The notes under the pieces: generated by a model
Databases searched by the model: none
The model's input: only the letters and a program-made list of their open reading frames with translations
What the model was told of the DNA's origin: nothing
NCBI GenBank assembly: GCA_027596945.1
Contig: JADGJH010000252.1
Coordinates: 1 to 22,577 of the forward strand
DNA from: Physocladia obscura
Taxonomy: Eukaryota > Chytridiomycota > Chytridiomycetes > Chytridiales > Chytriomycetaceae
Direction: 5' to 3'
Length of the DNA: 22,577 nucleotides
In this document: positions 20,985 to 22,577 of the stretch, one piece after another
How positions within the stretch are numbered: position 1 is the first letter of the stretch
Layout of the letters: every line of letters begins with the position of its first letter
Position numbers and translations under genes: made by a program

Positions 20985-21281
20985 GCAACTGCAATGGTTG
21001 CAATCAATCTGGCTGAAAATCAGTACCAGCAGCAGCGCAATTTATTTGCCAACAGAAATATTTAATCAAACACTTTGATAAAGAAGAGAATTATGAACAT
21101 GAAAGGCAAGAAGATCGCTAACAGAATTTAGCCACGCAGACTAATTTGTGACACAACAAAGCTTTAAATTACAATATCCAAGTTAATTTTATTTTTCTAG
21201 AATTGCTGGGATGTGATTGAGACCGGTTTTGCTGTTCAAATAATTCAAACTATTTTGTGATAATTTAATTTATCTTGGTTG

Positions 21282-21659
21282 ATGTTTGGTTGTGTACGGC
21301 GGAGATTAACAACAGCGGCAACGCGGGTTGCGGCATTGACAGCGGCAGAACGCAGCGAGCACGTGGCATTACTTGAGTCACGCGGGTGGCGGCACGAGAA
21401 GGGGCCGGCGCAGGAGGCGCTGGCGAAGCAGTTCCGGTTCAGCGACTTTGGGGCTGCGTTCGGGTTCATGGCGCGCGTGGCGGTTGCGGCCGAGCGCGAC
21501 GGCCACCACCCCGAGTGGGCCAACGTGTACGCCACCGTCGACGTGCGGCTGACGACGCACGATGCCGGCAACGCGCTGTCCATGAAGGACGTGCGCCTCG
21601 CCACGCAGATGGACGAGTACGCCGCCGCGCTGCTGGGTGGTGGTGGCGGCACGTTGTGA
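21282..21659 (+). CDS. Pterin-4a-carbinolamine dehydratase (PCD/DCoH)
   Basis: Dehydrates 4a-hydroxy-tetrahydropterin during recycling of tetrahydrobiopterin after aromatic amino-acid hydroxylation. It is a 125-residue, apparently intronless gene; family members are about 100-120 residues. Key sequence: [25 protein letters not shown], then the active-site block [23 protein letters not shown] with H75, H76, P77 and H93-D94. The N-terminus [15 protein letters not shown] is basic and lacks acidic residues, which could be a mitochondrial targeting peptide (inferred). Start is the ATG at 21282. The coding sequence is about two-thirds G+C, far above its surroundings. The next gene begins 35 nt after the stop on the same strand. 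Confidence 0.93.
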   Translation: MFGCVRRRLTTAATRVAALTAAERSEHVALLESRGWRHEKGPAQEALAKQFRFSDFGAAFGFMARVAVAAERDGHHPEWANVYATVDVRLTTHDAGNALSMKDVRLATQMDEYAAALLGGGGGTL

Positions 21660-21694
21660 GAAGCAAGATTAATAAACTTGACGCATAAACAAGA

Positions 21695-22577
21695 ATGTTT
21701 TCGCTGGGCGTCGGTGCGCCGCACGCAGGCGGCCGGCTCGCTTTTGCCGTTGGCGACGCCGACTCGCCCGCGCTGCCCGCCACGCCGTTTGTCCTCGTGC
21801 GGCGTGGCGAGGCGCTGTTCTGCATCGAGGCCGTGTGTCCGCACTCGGGCGGCCCGCTGGCCAACGGGCTCGTCGAAGACATCGAAGACGTGCTCGTCTG
21901 TCCGTGGCACCACTTCCGCTTCAGCCTCCGCTCCGGCGCCTGTTTCGACGACCCGCTCCACGCCGCCCGCACCCTCGACGCCGCCCTCGGCAAGCACGGG
22001 CACGTGACCCTGCAAGACCGCTCCCGTCCAAACCTCTTTCTCGTCGACGGCAGTCTGAGTCACGTGGCCTCTCCCGGTCCCGTGACCACGCTAAGCAGTC
22101 ATGTGTCTCCGACGAACGACTCCCTTCTTCTCCTTCCCAACATTGGCGATGGTCGCGTTTGGTCTCTCGTCGACTGGTCTATTCGTGTCCTCAACGAGCC
22201 CGACCCCTCCCTTAAAGTTCAACTGACTCAACACATTTGGCACCTGTGGAACAATGATCCTGGTCAAATTCCCGATATTGGTCACGGCTCTCCCCCCAAT
22301 GAACCAGCCCGCGATAATTCTGTTCAAAAAGTTGCTCATAACCGCACTAGGAGGATTAAAAAAGGAAGTGGCTTGGTATGTAAATTGAGCAAAGGAAAAG
22401 TATTTTTTCTGAGTACAGCGATAAATAGTATTTCAGTGAAGCGAGCAAGAAAAAAAAAAAAAAAAAAGTGATTAATGACAAAAAAACCAAAAATAAAAAT
22501 AAATTCCCAGCCCGACCCTTTTAGACCAAAATAAAAAATACAACAAACCACCAACACACAAAAAAAAAAAAAAAGAA
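21695..22577 (+). CDS. Rieske [2Fe-2S] protein with DUF455-like extension, 3' end missing
   Basis: Residues 1-125 form a Rieske domain of the ferredoxin or dioxygenase-component type: CPHSGGPL with C48 and H50 and CPWHHFRF with C69 and H72 are the four cluster ligands. A linker of about 25 residues follows. From about 150 the segment GRVWSLVDWSIRVLNEPDPS...LTQHIWHLW...PPNEPARD resembles the start of DUF455, a ferritin-like family; the helices carrying its metal ligands would be in the next exon. The first exon runs 21695-22375, where KKGSGL meets a donor GTATGT. The intron reaches the right edge, so the gene is truncated. The ATG at 21695 is the first in frame. The 5' part is strongly GC-rich, dropping to ordinary composition past about 22020. 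Rieske identity is secure; DUF455 is a moderate call. Confidence 0.82.

Noticed and set aside
21245..22063. 272-codon minus frame across the dehydratase and Rieske genes
   Set aside because: A GC-rich antisense shadow; the plus strand encodes two recognisable proteins here.

Overview
The window reads as nuclear DNA of a fungus, most likely an early-diverging one such as a chytrid. Genes carry many short GT-AG introns (about 40-150 nt). The CaMK-type kinase is closest in sequence to fungal Cmk proteins, and intergenic DNA is AT-rich. The lineage is an inference from memory of families, not a search result. No rRNA, tRNA or CRISPR was found. The window ends inside introns on both sides, so the first and last genes are partial.

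Layout, left to right. 126-780 (-): 5' part of a CaMK-like kinase. 1006-5735 (-): a ten-exon UPF1/NAM7 helicase, the core nonsense-mediated-decay factor, which carries an RNase H-like domain between its acidic N-terminus and its zinc-binding CH domain. 6126-7627 (-): UNC93-like membrane protein A. 7628-12519: a 4.9-kb gene-poor spacer, most of it nearly devoid of CpG. 12520-14010 (+): UNC93-like protein B, an inverted paralogue of A with the same intron positions. 14185-14728 (-): a decayed third UNC93 copy. 14801-15892 (+): a ZUP1/UFSP-type (C78) cysteine protease. 16584-17449 (-): a C2H2 zinc-finger protein. 18155-20039 (+): dihydroxyacetone kinase. 20841-20984 (-): a Ty3/gypsy integrase relic. 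21282-21659 (+): pterin-4a-carbinolamine dehydratase. 21695 to the end (+): a Rieske protein that appears fused to a DUF455 domain.

The genes do not form one pathway; this is an ordinary mixed eukaryotic neighbourhood. The most unusual item is the UPF1-RNase H fusion: all four acidic residues expected in an RNase H active site can be placed, and both flanking splice junctions keep frame, the downstream one rebuilding the first zinc-ligand motif of UPF1. Other points of interest are two microexons (10 and 12 nt), local UNC93 copy birth and decay, the CpG desert between the two intact UNC93 copies, and GC-rich blocks covering the RNase H exon and the dehydratase/Rieske pair.

Exon boundaries were deduced by reading frame, splice consensus and conserved protein motifs, without RNA evidence.
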